Below are positions 37,651-47,195 of a DNA stretch of 64,000 nucleotides, piece by piece (position 1 is the first letter of the stretch; each line of letters begins with the position of its first letter). The position numbers and the translations under genes were made by a program. Source of the stretch: Streptosporangium roseum DSM 43021 (GTDB taxonomy: Bacteria; Actinomycetota; Actinomycetes; Streptosporangiales; Streptosporangiaceae); NCBI RefSeq assembly GCF_000024865.1, contig NC_013595.1, positions 7,440,001-7,504,000 of the forward strand. The letters run 5' to 3'. The notes beneath the pieces were generated by a model. The model worked only from the letters and a program-made list of their open reading frames with translations. It made no database searches and was not told the DNA's origin.

Positions 37651-37950
37651 ATGCCCCGCGAGAGCGACGCGACCCCGTCCGCCCCGCCGGTTCCGCCGAC
37701 CGAGCGGGATCCGGTGGCCGAGCGGGATCCGGTGGAAGACGGGGTGGCGCCGGATGTGCCGTTCGACCGGCGGACGGCCGACTTCTACTCCCCCGGCGTC
37801 TCGCTGAGCCGGCTGCGGCCCCGGCCGGACGTCGCGGCGGCCCCCGCGGACCTTCTGCTGCGGGCGCTGGAGCCGCCGCCGGTCAAGGTGCGGCACATCC
37901 CGCTCGTCGATCTGCTGAGGAAGCCCTACCGGGAGCTGAACGGCGAGTAG
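37651..37950 (+). CDS. 99-residue protein, apparent C-terminal remnant of a SWIM zinc-finger partner
   Basis: ATG one base after the helicase stop, so translationally coupled. The last 55 residues (from about 45; ADLLLRALEPPPVKVRHIPL then VDLLRKPYREL) resemble the C-terminal end of the SWIM zinc-finger proteins encoded beside SNF2 helicases in actinobacteria. The CxC...CxH SWIM motif and the preceding domain are absent, and the N terminus is a Pro-rich stretch with an exact repeat ERDPV-AERDPV. It is either a naturally minimal partner or a deletion product. The family assignment is from memory of such proteins, so moderate. Confidence 0.6.
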   Translation: MPRESDATPSAPPVPPTERDPVAERDPVEDGVAPDVPFDRRTADFYSPGVSLSRLRPRPDVAAAPADLLLRALEPPPVKVRHIPLVDLLRKPYRELNGE

Positions 37951-37978
37951 GCGACGTCCCGCCCCGCCCGCGAGGCTC

Positions 37979-40900
37979 CTAGCCCGCCAGTGCGATGATC
38001 TTCTCTCGGGGCATCAGGCGGCCGCGCTCGTAGTACCGGGAGTACTCCTGCCGGCCGAGCGCGGCCATCGTGCGCTCGGTGATCCGTACGTGGTCGAAGT
38101 CGACCACCGCGTCGATGCCGCGGACCGCCGCGGCACCGCCGAGGAGCATGGCCGCCGTGGCGGGGTCGCCCTCCGAGAGCACCAGCCCGGCGCAGCCGAT
38201 CAGCACCAGGCCCATCACGGCCACGTCCGCCGTCTCCGAGGCCTGCTCCAGCGCGGTGCCGAGCAGCCGCCTGCCGCGGGGCAGGTCGCCCTCCTGCTCG
38301 GCCAGCAGGCCCAGGACCGCGTTGACCGAGGCCCGCATCTGCAGCGAGACGCTGGGCGTCTCCTCGACCACCCGCATGGCCTCGGCGTAGTAGTGCCTGG
38401 CCTCGTCGAGCTTGCCGTCCTCGCGGGCGAAGTCCCCCCGGGCACTGAGCAGAGACAGGGCGGCGATCCGGTCCCCGCTCCTGACGGCGTCGCGGAGGGT
38501 CTCCTCCAGGATCTCCTCGGCCGCCGCCCTGTCCCCCGTGAGGTTGAGCCCGACCGCCAGACGGCCTCGCATGTAGGCGACCTCGTCGACCGCGCCGATC
38601 TCCTCCATCAGGGCGATGGCCCGGTGGACCTCCTCCAGCGCCCGTTCGGGCTCGCCTTGGAGGAAGTGCAGGTCCGACAGCGAGGCGAGCACGTTGGCGA
38701 CGCCCCAGCGGTCCCCGATCCCCTGGAAGTCGCGCAGGGCGGCCGACAGCTTGGCCCTGCCCTCGGGGATGCGGCCCGTGGACAGGTGGTCGAACCCCTG
38801 GAACAGCCGTGCCGAGGCGAGCACCCAGGGGTCGGGATGGGCGAGCATCTCGTCGAGGTGGTGGTCGTTGCCGGTGGGCAGGCCCGTGACCAGCGCGATG
38901 ATCGGGCCCGCCATCACGATCAGGGGGTGCCACGGCCGGGCCAGCTCCTCACGGGCCAGCCGTACCACCTCGGCGAGCTCGGCGCGCGCCGTGTCGAGCT
39001 CGATGCCGCCGCCCACCGCGTTGGCCCCGTAGGAGGCGCGGGCCAGGGTGAGCCGGGCGGGGTCGGCGTCGTCGCCCGCGAGCCTGAGCACCTCGTGCGC
39101 GCGGTGGGCGCCCTCGGCCCGGTAGCCGCGCAGCCACCAATACCACCCCAGGGCACCGACCAGCCGCAGCGCCAGGTCGGAGCGGGACGCCTCGACGGTC
39201 CAGCGCAGCGCGGCCGACAGGTTGTCGTGCTCGGCGGCCATCTCGGCGACGACGGCGAGCTGCCCGCGACCGCGCAGGCCGGGATCGGACCTCTCGGCCA
39301 GCTCGGTGAAGAACATCGCGTGGGCCAGCCGTACGCGGCCCTGCTCACCCGACTCGGCCAGCCGCTCGGCGGCGTAGGCGCGGATGGTCTCCAGCATCCG
39401 GTAACGGACGGCGGCGCCGTGGCTCTGGGCCACCACCAGGGACTTGTCCACCAGCCGGGCCAGCACGTCGAGCACCTCGGCCCGGTCCAGGCCGTGCCCC
39501 GAGCAGATCTCCTCGGCGCAGTCGAGGGCGGCGCCCCCGGCGAAGACGGACAGGCGGCGGGCCAGCACCCGCTCCTGCTCGTCCAGCAGGTCCCAGCTCC
39601 ACCCGACCACCGCGCGGAGCGTCTGGTGGCGGGGCAACGCCGTACGGCTGCCGCCGGTCAGCAGGCGGAAGCGGTCGTCGAGCCGGTGCGCGATCTGCTC
39701 GGCGGAGAGCGAGCGGAGGCGGGCGGCGGCCAGCTCGATCGCGAGCGGCATGCCGTCGAGCTCGCGGCAGATCCGCACCACCGCGGCGGCCTCGTCCTCG
39801 GCCCGGTAACCGGGGCGGACGGCCGCGGCACGCTCGGCGAACAGGCGGACGGCCGGGTAGCCGAGGGCGTCGCCCGGGTCGCCGTCGCCCGGCGGGAGGC
39901 CGAGGGGCGGCACCGGCCGGCTCGTCTCTCCGGTGATGCCGAGCGGTTCACGGCTGGTGACCAGGATGCGCACCCCGGGACAGCCCGCCAGCACCCGGTC
40001 GGCGAGCGCCGCCGCCGCCTCGACCACGTGCTCGCAGTTGTCCAGGACGATCAGCAGCCGTTTCCCGGCGAGGCCGGAGACGAGGCGGGCCAGCGGGTCA
40101 CGGGCGGCGGGCAGGGGGAGCGCCCCCGAGGTCGTGAGGGATGCCGGCGGAGGGGGGTCGCGCAGCTCCAGTGCCGAGAACACGGCCTGCGGGACCTCGG
40201 ACGGCTCGGCCACCGGGGCGAGCTCGACCAGCCACACCCCGTCGGGCATCCGCCCGGCGACCGCCTCGGCCGACTCGATCGACAGCCTGGTCTTGCCCGC
40301 GCCTCCGGGGCCGAGCAGGGTGACCAGCCGGTGCCCGGCGAGGAGCTCGGCGGTCCGCGCCACGTCGCGTTCCCTGCCGACGAAGCTGGTGAGCCTGGCC
40401 GGCAGGTTGCCCCGCCGCGGGACCTCGGCGGGCACCGGAAGCCCCCGGCCGTCCCGGTCGGGTGACGGGAGCCGCAGGCCGTTCTCGGCCCACTCGCGGC
40501 GCAGCATGGAAAGGTGGAGGCCGACCAGCTCGGGCGAGGGGTCCACGCCGAGCCGGTCGGCGAAGACCGCGCGGGCGTCCTCGTAGGAGGCCAGCGCCTC
40601 GACGTGGCGGCCCGAGCCGTACAGGGCGCGCATCAACTGGCCGCGGAGCCGCTCGCGCAGCGGGTGGGCGGCGATCACGCCGGGCAGTTCCGCGGCCGCC
40701 TCGGCCTGTCGTCCGAGCAGCAGGTCGGTCTCGACCCGGTCTTCGAGGGCGGCCAGGCGGAGCGTGTCCAGCCTGGTGATCGCGGCGGCGACGGTGTCGT
40801 TGCCCGCCAGATCGGCCAGGGCGGGCCCGCGCCACAGCGCGAGCGCGGCGTGCAGGGCGGTCGCGGCGTCGGCCGGGGAGCCCGCCGCGAGGGCCGCGCG

Positions 40901-41242
40901 GCCCTCTGCCGCCAGCCGGGTGAACCGGTGGGCGTCCACCCGGCCGGGGTCGACGGCCAGCCGGTAGCCGGCCGCGTCGGCCTCCACCAATCCACGCTGA
41001 TCGGCCAGCGCGGCGCGTAATCGGGAGATCAGGGCCTGCAGCGCGTTTCCCGCCGCGTTCGGCGGGCGGTCCTCCCACACCCCCGCGATCAGCCGATCGA
41101 CGGGCACGACCCGGCCGGCGTCGAGAAGCAGCAGGCCGAGGAGGGTGCGCAGGCGCTGCCCCGCGATCTCCACGGTCGCACCGCACCGGCGGATCTCCAG
41201 GGGTCCGAGGATGGCGAAGGTCATTTCCGTGTCCAACCTCAC
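37979..41242 (-). CDS. AfsR/SARP-type regulator with BTAD, NB-ARC and TPR domains
   Basis: 1087 residues from the GTG at 41242 (AAGGA eight bases upstream); an ATG at 41224 giving MTFAILGPLEI is an alternative. Order: winged-helix DNA-binding domain (about 7-95), bacterial transcriptional activator domain (about 100-245), NB-ARC ATPase with Walker A LLGPGGAGKTRLS (about 306-315) and LLIVLDNCEHV, a WSWDLLDEQE-type winged-helix segment, then TPR-like helical repeats to the end. Such regulators activate secondary-metabolite or stress genes on signal binding. No biosynthetic cluster is adjacent, so the target is unknown. Confidence 0.9.
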   Translation of the reverse strand: MRLDTEMTFAILGPLEIRRCGATVEIAGQRLRTLLGLLLLDAGRVVPVDRLIAGVWEDRPPNAAGNALQALISRLRAALADQRGLVEADAAGYRLAVDPGRVDAHRFTRLAAEGRAALAAGSPADAATALHAALALWRGPALADLAGNDTVAAAITRLDTLRLAALEDRVETDLLLGRQAEAAAELPGVIAAHPLRERLRGQLMRALYGSGRHVEALASYEDARAVFADRLGVDPSPELVGLHLSMLRREWAENGLRLPSPDRDGRGLPVPAEVPRRGNLPARLTSFVGRERDVARTAELLAGHRLVTLLGPGGAGKTRLSIESAEAVAGRMPDGVWLVELAPVAEPSEVPQAVFSALELRDPPPPASLTTSGALPLPAARDPLARLVSGLAGKRLLIVLDNCEHVVEAAAALADRVLAGCPGVRILVTSREPLGITGETSRPVPPLGLPPGDGDPGDALGYPAVRLFAERAAAVRPGYRAEDEAAAVVRICRELDGMPLAIELAAARLRSLSAEQIAHRLDDRFRLLTGGSRTALPRHQTLRAVVGWSWDLLDEQERVLARRLSVFAGGAALDCAEEICSGHGLDRAEVLDVLARLVDKSLVVAQSHGAAVRYRMLETIRAYAAERLAESGEQGRVRLAHAMFFTELAERSDPGLRGRGQLAVVAEMAAEHDNLSAALRWTVEASRSDLALRLVGALGWYWWLRGYRAEGAHRAHEVLRLAGDDADPARLTLARASYGANAVGGGIELDTARAELAEVVRLAREELARPWHPLIVMAGPIIALVTGLPTGNDHHLDEMLAHPDPWVLASARLFQGFDHLSTGRIPEGRAKLSAALRDFQGIGDRWGVANVLASLSDLHFLQGEPERALEEVHRAIALMEEIGAVDEVAYMRGRLAVGLNLTGDRAAAEEILEETLRDAVRSGDRIAALSLLSARGDFAREDGKLDEARHYYAEAMRVVEETPSVSLQMRASVNAVLGLLAEQEGDLPRGRRLLGTALEQASETADVAVMGLVLIGCAGLVLSEGDPATAAMLLGGAAAVRGIDAVVDFDHVRITERTMAALGRQEYSRYYERGRLMPREKIIALAG

Positions 41243-41344
41243 CCCCTCCATCCTTCGATTCTGTCCGATTCCCGGGCATTTCCGCGCCATGGAACCTCGC
41301 GATCCGGTCTGCGCATCTTCCAGACCCGCGTAGCATCATCGGGC

Positions 41345-41911
41345 ATGGGGCAGCCGAACACGTCTACGCGCCGCCCGCGGCAGGCCGTCGGAACGGCGAT
41401 CGCCGCGGCGTTCGTCGTCGTCTCCTCCGGCTGCGGGATGGTGGGCAGCTCCGCCTCTGCCGATAGGCTGCAGCTGGAGCCGATCAGCGTCTCGAGTCCC
41501 CGCTTGAAGGACGGTGCTCCTCTGCCGTCCGACTACTCGTGCAACGGTTCGGCCGGCAACCCGCCGTTGCGCTGGTCGCGTGTCCCGGACAGCACGAAGT
41601 CCGTCGCGATCGTGGCCGACAGCAACGCACGTACCGGTGGAGAGGTGAACTGGGTCGTGTTCGACATCGACCCGCGCACCAACGAGCTGGCCGACAACAG
41701 CGTCCCGGTGGGAGCCGTGGAGGGAAGCACTACAGGCGGCAAGGTGGGCTATACCCCTCCATGCCGCGCCCAGGAGAACTATCGTTTCACCGTCTACGCG
41801 CTCAACGACAAGGTCAACCTCAAAAAGGGCGCCTCCCTCGACAAGACCTTGAAGAGCATCGCGGACAAGACGATCGCCTGGGGACGCCTCACCACGGCGC
41901 ACATCGAGTGA
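41345..41911 (+). CDS. YbhB/YbcL (PEBP) family putative lipoprotein
   Basis: 188 residues. A twin-Arg-like basic start (RRPRQ) and hydrophobic helix end in VVSSGCGM, a lipobox-like cleavage site with Cys31; the -3 residue is not ideal. The mature part is a phosphatidylethanolamine-binding protein domain: PLPSDYSCNGSAGNPPLRW, VNWVVFDIDP, GKVGYTPPCRAQENYRFTVY. Bacterial PEBP proteins are of uncertain function (Raf-kinase-inhibitor-like fold). It is probably exported and anchored to the membrane. Confidence 0.87.
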   Translation: MGQPNTSTRRPRQAVGTAIAAAFVVVSSGCGMVGSSASADRLQLEPISVSSPRLKDGAPLPSDYSCNGSAGNPPLRWSRVPDSTKSVAIVADSNARTGGEVNWVVFDIDPRTNELADNSVPVGAVEGSTTGGKVGYTPPCRAQENYRFTVYALNDKVNLKKGASLDKTLKSIADKTIAWGRLTTAHIE

Positions 41912-42094
41912 CAGGCCAAACACCGGAGGTAGTAATGGTTACCGATTCTTCACTTAGGGTGTGACAACGCTCATAGTGGTCCGACACAATCAGATCCAAT
42001 GTCCGAGCGCAGGTGATGCAAGGGGGCAGGTCGCGTCGATGGCCGCGCGACCTCACCGGCGCCGCTGGAAGGCCATGGCCTTGAGGGTGGTGCA

Positions 42095-43606
42095 ATGATC
42101 GCGGTCGTAGTAAGCCTGGTCGCCGTCGTGCTCCTCGTGCTCGTCGTCGTGGCACTGGGAATGCGGTCGATGAACCGCAGGGAGAGCGCGCTCCCCGCGG
42201 AACGCCTGCGCGAGATGGCGGAGAAGGAGGCGCAGACGCCCACCACGTCCACCGACGACTTCGCCACGCGCGAGCCGAAGATGAACCACTTCTCGCCCGA
42301 CCTCACCCCGTTCGACGAGCCCAAGCCGCCGCGCCAGCCGCGACCGGCGAGCTCGCGCGGCAAGCGGGGCATGAACGAGTTCGGTCAGACCGACGACTAC
42401 GACGACGACTACTGGACGCGGCTCCAGGCTGACGAGGGCGGTTTCGGAGGGTCCTTGGCAGCTCGGATGGGCGCCAGCCGTCCCGTCGAGGGCGACCAGC
42501 CCCAGGTCGACGCCGAGGCGACCATGCAGGTCCCGCTGCCGAACCGGGCGCCGCAGCCCCGGGTGGACGCCGACGCGGTGACCATGCAGGCACCGCTGCC
42601 GAACCGGGCGCCGCAGCCCCGGCCCGCGACCAACCCCGCGCCGGCCGTCGCCTCCGCCTCCCTGCCCTCGGGCCTGTCCGACCTGGTCGGTCCCGTCCAG
42701 CCGAACCCGGCCCCCACGACCTCCGCCCTCGCCGAGCAGAAGACGGTCACCTTCGCGGCCCCCACGCCCGGCGCCTTCGGCGAGAACCGCACCCCGCGTT
42801 CGAGCTCCCGCAGGAGCAGCCGCAGCTCCGCTCCGGGCAACGGCGCCCCCTCCCGGCCCGACCCGTTGAGCGACCCGCTCGCCGGCCCCTACTCACGCGG
42901 CACCGGCCCGGCGACCTCCAGCGGCTCGATGCCCGCGCTCGGCGCGACCGGCGGGCCCCTCGGTTCGGACCCCGGCGCCGGGCCGCTCGCCCCGATGCCT
43001 CCGATGGGCCCCACGACCAGCGGTGGTTTCCCCGCGACGCCGAGCGGCAACCCGCTCGCGGCGCCGTACGGCACCTCACCCGAACCGCCCAGGCCCGTCG
43101 CCGACAACCCCTGGGCCCAGGCCACCGCCCCCGGCTCGGGAGGCTGGGCGGCCGCCAACACCGCCGACATACTCGACGACCCGGCGCCGTCCTACAACTC
43201 GTACCAGACGCCGGTGTACGGCGCCCCGCCCGCCGCCTCCTACGAGGTGAGCGCCGGCTGGGCCACCATCGACGACGACACGCTCACCGGCCCCACCCCC
43301 GCGGTCTCGACCCCGACGGGCCCCTCCCGCAGCGTCTCCGCCTACGACGACCGCACGGCCGAGGCCCGGCCGGGGGCCGCCGCGGGCGGCTACGGCTACC
43401 AGCCCGACGGCCGGCGCGCCACCCCGGCGACCCCCTCCGCCTGGCCGGAGCCCGCCCCCGGTGACGGCGCCAACGCGATCTGGCCGAGCTACGACGATCT
43501 TTACGGCACCGGTCCCGCCGCCGCTCCCGAGGGACAGGACCGCGCCGGCTCCCGGGGCAACCACCACCGGGCACAGGAGCCGGATTACCCCGACTATTAC
43601 CGCTGA
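42095..43606 (+). CDS. Single-pass membrane protein with long disordered Pro-rich cytoplasmic region
   Basis: 503 residues, ATG behind GAGGGTGG. An N-terminal transmembrane helix (about 2-22) is followed by a charged segment (SALPAERLREMAEKEAQTP) and more than 400 residues rich in Pro, Ala, Ser and Gly. It contains an exact repeated block PLPNRAPQPR and scattered Tyr/Asp motifs. It ends EPDYPDYYR. No enzymatic domain is visible. The layout is that of an actinobacterial envelope or polar-growth scaffold, but this is inference; I do not recognise the family. Confidence 0.75.
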   Translation: MIAVVVSLVAVVLLVLVVVALGMRSMNRRESALPAERLREMAEKEAQTPTTSTDDFATREPKMNHFSPDLTPFDEPKPPRQPRPASSRGKRGMNEFGQTDDYDDDYWTRLQADEGGFGGSLAARMGASRPVEGDQPQVDAEATMQVPLPNRAPQPRVDADAVTMQAPLPNRAPQPRPATNPAPAVASASLPSGLSDLVGPVQPNPAPTTSALAEQKTVTFAAPTPGAFGENRTPRSSSRRSSRSSAPGNGAPSRPDPLSDPLAGPYSRGTGPATSSGSMPALGATGGPLGSDPGAGPLAPMPPMGPTTSGGFPATPSGNPLAAPYGTSPEPPRPVADNPWAQATAPGSGGWAAANTADILDDPAPSYNSYQTPVYGAPPAASYEVSAGWATIDDDTLTGPTPAVSTPTGPSRSVSAYDDRTAEARPGAAAGGYGYQPDGRRATPATPSAWPEPAPGDGANAIWPSYDDLYGTGPAAAPEGQDRAGSRGNHHRAQEPDYPDYYR

Positions 43607-43680
43607 TTTCTCCCCGCCCTGCGTAAAGGCCTCCGATAACCGCTTAAGCGGGGAGGGGCACACAACATAAGGTCTGTCTC

Positions 43681-45930
43681 ATGGGGACGGACACGAAGAG
43701 TTACCGGCCGCTCGCGAAGAGTGGCATCAGATCTGTGCTGCGATACGACCTGCCCGCCTCCCTGGTGGTCTTCCTGGTGGCGGTGCCCCTCTCGCTGGGC
43801 ATCGCGGTGGCCTCCGGAGCACCGCTGGCGGCCGGGCTCATCGCAGCCGTGGTAGGCGGTCTGGTGGCGGGCTCACTGGGCGGCTCGGTCGTCCAGGTGA
43901 GCGGTCCCGCCGCCGGGCTCTCACTGGTGGTCGCCGAGCTGGTGACAACGTACGGCTGGCGCGCCACCTGCATGATCACCTTGATGGCGGGCGCCCTGCA
44001 GCTCCTCCTGGGGCTGTTCCGGGTCGCCCGCGCGGCGCTGGCGGTCTCTCCCGCCGTGGTGCACGGCATGCTCGCCGGGGTCGGCGTGGTGATCGCCCTC
44101 TCCCAGTTGCACGTGGTGCTCGGCGGCAGCCCGCAGCGATCGGCGATCGGAAACCTGATCGAGCTGCCCCAGCAGATCATCCACAACCACAGCCACGCGG
44201 TCTTCGCCGGCCTGCTCACCATCGCGGTCCTGGTCGGCTGGACCCGGCTGCCGCAGCGGCTGCGGATCGTCCCGGCGCCGCTGGCGGCCCTGTTCGTCGC
44301 CTCGGCGACCGCCGGGGCCCTCGGCTGGGACGTCACCCGGGTCGACCTCTCGCAGAGCCTGAGCGAGTGGGCCACGCCGATCTGGCCCAGGGGCGACTGG
44401 CACGGCATCGTCGGGGCGGTGCTGCTGGTGGCGCTGCTGGCCGGGGTGGAGTCGCTGCTCTCCTCGGTGGCCACCGACAAGCTGCACGACGGCAGGCGTT
44501 CCGACCTGGACAGGGAGCTCACCGCCCAGGGCGTGGCCAACATGGTGACCGGCGCGCTGGGCGGTCTGGCCATCGCCGGGGTCATCGTGCGCAGCACCAC
44601 CAACGTCCGCGCCGGGGCGCGCAGCCGCTGGTCGACGGTCATGCACGGCCTGTGGATCCTGGTGTTCGCGGTCTGCCTGGGGTGGACGATCACGCTGATC
44701 CCCATGGAGGCGCTGGCCGCCCTGCTGGTCTTCATCGGCGTCCAGATGGTCAACCTGGGGCACCTGCGCAACCTCCGCGGCCACGGCGAGATCCCGATAT
44801 ACGTCGTCACCATGGCCGGAGTGGTGCTGGTCGGCCTCGCCGAAGGCGTGCTGCTCGGCCTCGGCCTCGCCATGCTGTCGGCGCTGCGCCGTCTCACCTG
44901 GATCACCGTGCGGGCCAGGCCCGAGCCCGACGGCCGCTGGCACGTGCTGATCGGCGGTTCGCTGACCTTCCTCGGCGTGCCGAGGCTCACCTCGGAGCTG
45001 CGCGCCGTACCGGCCGGGGCCGCGGTGGAGCTGGACCTGAACATCGACTTCATGGACAACGCCGCCTTCGAGGCCATCCACACCTGGCGGCAGGACCACG
45101 AACGCGGCGGCGGCACCGTCGACATCGACGAGATCCACGACGAGTGGTACGCCATGGCCGCCAGCGGGGCCCGGATGTTCCCGGCCAAGACGCCGCCCCG
45201 TGCGCCGGAGCGCTGGTGGCTGCCCTGGGCGCATCGGCGGCGGGGACGGCCCGTGCCCGCCAGCTCCCTGGTCCCCGCCCAGCATCCGCCGGCGGGGAGC
45301 GGCCCCGCCGTGCCCGACCTGCTCGCCGGGGCACGGGAGTTCCACCGTCGCACGGCTCCGCTGGTCCGCCCGTTCCTGCTGGCGATGGCCCGCAAGCAGG
45401 AGCCCTCCCATCTCTTCATCACCTGCGCGGACTCCCGGGTCGTGCCGAACCTGATCACCGCCAGCGGCCCCGGCGACCTGTTCACCGTCCGCAACATCGG
45501 CAACCTGGTGCCGCGCGTGGGGGCGGCGCCTCCGGACGACTCGGTGGCCGCGGCGATCGAGTACGCCACCGACGCGCTCAACATCCGGACCATCACCGTC
45601 TGCGGCCACTCCGGCTGCGGTGCCATGGCCGCGCTGCTGAGCGGTCACGAGAAGGCGCCGGGACTGCCCGCGCTCAGCCGCTGGCTGCACCACGGCGACC
45701 ACAGCCTGGCCCGGTTCGTCGCCACCGAGGGCGACGGCGTCGACGACGGCCCGCTGGACCGCCTCTGCAGGGTCAACGTGATCCAGCAGTTGGAGAACCT
45801 GCGGACCTATCCCCAGGTGGACCGGCTCGTCCGGGCCGGACGCCTACAACTGGTGGGCCTCTACTTCGACATCGGCACGGCCCGGGTCCACGTCCTCGAA
45901 CAGCCGCCGCTCACGGCCAGTCCGCTCTGA
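43681..45930 (+). CDS. SulP-family anion transporter fused to beta-carbonic anhydrase
   Basis: 749 residues. A SulP permease domain (about 20-400, ten or more helices; SGPAAGLSLVVAEL, GVESLLSSVATDKLHDGRRS) is followed by a STAS-like region (about 405-500), a short linker, and a C-terminal beta-carbonic anhydrase (about 540-740). The anhydrase has zinc ligands C582, H643 and C646 with the Asp584/Arg586 dyad in ITCADSRVV and VCGHSGCGAM. Such fusions (Rv3273 type) couple bicarbonate transport with CO2 hydration inside the cell, so bicarbonate rather than sulfate is the likely substrate. Confidence 0.93.
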   Translation: MGTDTKSYRPLAKSGIRSVLRYDLPASLVVFLVAVPLSLGIAVASGAPLAAGLIAAVVGGLVAGSLGGSVVQVSGPAAGLSLVVAELVTTYGWRATCMITLMAGALQLLLGLFRVARAALAVSPAVVHGMLAGVGVVIALSQLHVVLGGSPQRSAIGNLIELPQQIIHNHSHAVFAGLLTIAVLVGWTRLPQRLRIVPAPLAALFVASATAGALGWDVTRVDLSQSLSEWATPIWPRGDWHGIVGAVLLVALLAGVESLLSSVATDKLHDGRRSDLDRELTAQGVANMVTGALGGLAIAGVIVRSTTNVRAGARSRWSTVMHGLWILVFAVCLGWTITLIPMEALAALLVFIGVQMVNLGHLRNLRGHGEIPIYVVTMAGVVLVGLAEGVLLGLGLAMLSALRRLTWITVRARPEPDGRWHVLIGGSLTFLGVPRLTSELRAVPAGAAVELDLNIDFMDNAAFEAIHTWRQDHERGGGTVDIDEIHDEWYAMAASGARMFPAKTPPRAPERWWLPWAHRRRGRPVPASSLVPAQHPPAGSGPAVPDLLAGAREFHRRTAPLVRPFLLAMARKQEPSHLFITCADSRVVPNLITASGPGDLFTVRNIGNLVPRVGAAPPDDSVAAAIEYATDALNIRTITVCGHSGCGAMAALLSGHEKAPGLPALSRWLHHGDHSLARFVATEGDGVDDGPLDRLCRVNVIQQLENLRTYPQVDRLVRAGRLQLVGLYFDIGTARVHVLEQPPLTASPL

Positions 45931-45998
45931 GCGGACGGCTTGCGCCAAGGGTGAAAGAGCGTTGTCCGCCGCCGGGGTGGGCCAAAGAATGAGCCGCT

Positions 45999-46994
45999 AT
46001 GAGAACTCTGGTCATCGGCGGTTCGGTCTTCCTCGGCCGGGCGATCGTCGAGGAAGCACTGCGGCGCGGGCATGAGGTAACGACGTTCAACCGGGGCAGG
46101 AGCGGTGCCGACCTGCCCGGCGTCGAGGCGGTCAGGGGCGACCGCGAGGCCGTCGAGGATCTGGCGCGCCTCACGGACGGCAGGCAGTGGGACGTGGTCG
46201 TCGACATCTGCGGCTACGTCCCCCGCGTCGTCGGCGAGTCGGTGCGGGCGCTCAACGGCAGGGCGGCCACCTACGCCTTCATCTCCAGCATCTCGGCCTG
46301 CTCCGGCTGGCCGGAGCCCGGGGCGGTCGACGAGAGCGCGCCCCGGTTCGAGTGCGCCCCGGACGCCGGCCCCGAGGACGGGGACTACGGCACGCTCAAG
46401 GCGGGCTGCGAGCGCGCGGTGGAGCAGGGCTTCGACGGCAACGTCCTGATCATCGAACCGGGCCTCATCCTCGGCCCGCACGAGAACGTCGGCCGCCTGC
46501 CCTGGTGGCTCACCCGGATCGCCCGGGGCGGGCGGATGCTCGCCCCGGGCAGTCCGGACGTGGCGATGCAGGTCATCGACGCCCGCGACATCGCCGCCTT
46601 CACCCTGACCCAGGCGGAGGCCGGGGTGAACGACCGCTTCTTCACCAGCGGGGTGCAGGGCAACATCACCTTCGGCGACTGGTTGGCCGAGTGCCGCGCG
46701 GTGACCGGCTCGGACGCGGAGTTCGTCTGGGTGAAGGACCGGTTCCTGCTCGACCGGGAGGTCCAGCCCTGGACCGAGCTGCCGCTCTGGGCCCCGCAGA
46801 ACCCGGAGTTCGCCGGGGTCTGGCTGCCGTCGTCCGCCAAGGCCCGCGCGGCGGGGCTGCGCTGCCGCCCCGTCGCCGAGACCATCCGCGACACCTGGGC
46901 CTGGCTGCGCGAGATCCCCGTGGAGGAGCGCTCCTTCGGCCGGCACGGCATCGACCCCGAGAAGGAGGCCGAAATCCTCGCCGAGTGGGCATAA
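45999..46994 (+). CDS. NAD-dependent epimerase/reductase (extended SDR)
   Basis: 331 residues, ATG at 45999. A Rossmann start with GGSVFLGRAIVEEAL is a GGxxFLG-type variant of the nucleotide motif. FNRGRSGADLPGVEAVRGDR follows strand 2. The catalytic YxxxK appears as YGTLK near residue 130. The C terminus lacks membrane segments. This is the group sometimes annotated as isoflavone-reductase-like or dTDP-glucose-epimerase-like. The substrate is unknown. It is 68 bp downstream of the SulP fusion and followed by a terminator hairpin. Confidence 0.85.
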   Translation: MRTLVIGGSVFLGRAIVEEALRRGHEVTTFNRGRSGADLPGVEAVRGDREAVEDLARLTDGRQWDVVVDICGYVPRVVGESVRALNGRAATYAFISSISACSGWPEPGAVDESAPRFECAPDAGPEDGDYGTLKAGCERAVEQGFDGNVLIIEPGLILGPHENVGRLPWWLTRIARGGRMLAPGSPDVAMQVIDARDIAAFTLTQAEAGVNDRFFTSGVQGNITFGDWLAECRAVTGSDAEFVWVKDRFLLDREVQPWTELPLWAPQNPEFAGVWLPSSAKARAAGLRCRPVAETIRDTWAWLREIPVEERSFGRHGIDPEKEAEILAEWA

Positions 46995-47035
46995 AGGGTT
47001 CCACGGACATCCGACTCGGCTTGGACGCGCACGAT

Positions 47036-47071
47036 CCCCCTCCCCGTAGACCTTCCGCGACGGGGAGGGGG
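47036..47071 (+). terminator. Terminator hairpin after the SDR gene
   Basis: 12-bp stem CCCCCTCCCCGT / ACGGGGAGGGGG with a 12-base loop, 41 bp after the SDR stop. No T-run follows. Confidence 0.6.
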
Positions 47072-47195
47072 TGAGGGGAGGCGGACCGGCGCCTCCCCGG
47101 GCGGGTCCGGCGCTCCTCCGGTCTCCCCGGCTCTGCCAGGGGCGGGAACCCGCATCGGGGCGTGGAAAAGAGGGCGACTGGCATGGAGGCAGGCG

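Noticed and set aside
33084..37652. A 1522-codon open frame on the minus strand, opposite the ABC and SNF2 genes
   Set aside because: It is antisense to clearly coding genes and made of Arg/Gly/Pro/His-rich sequence, an artefact of G/C-rich third codon positions.
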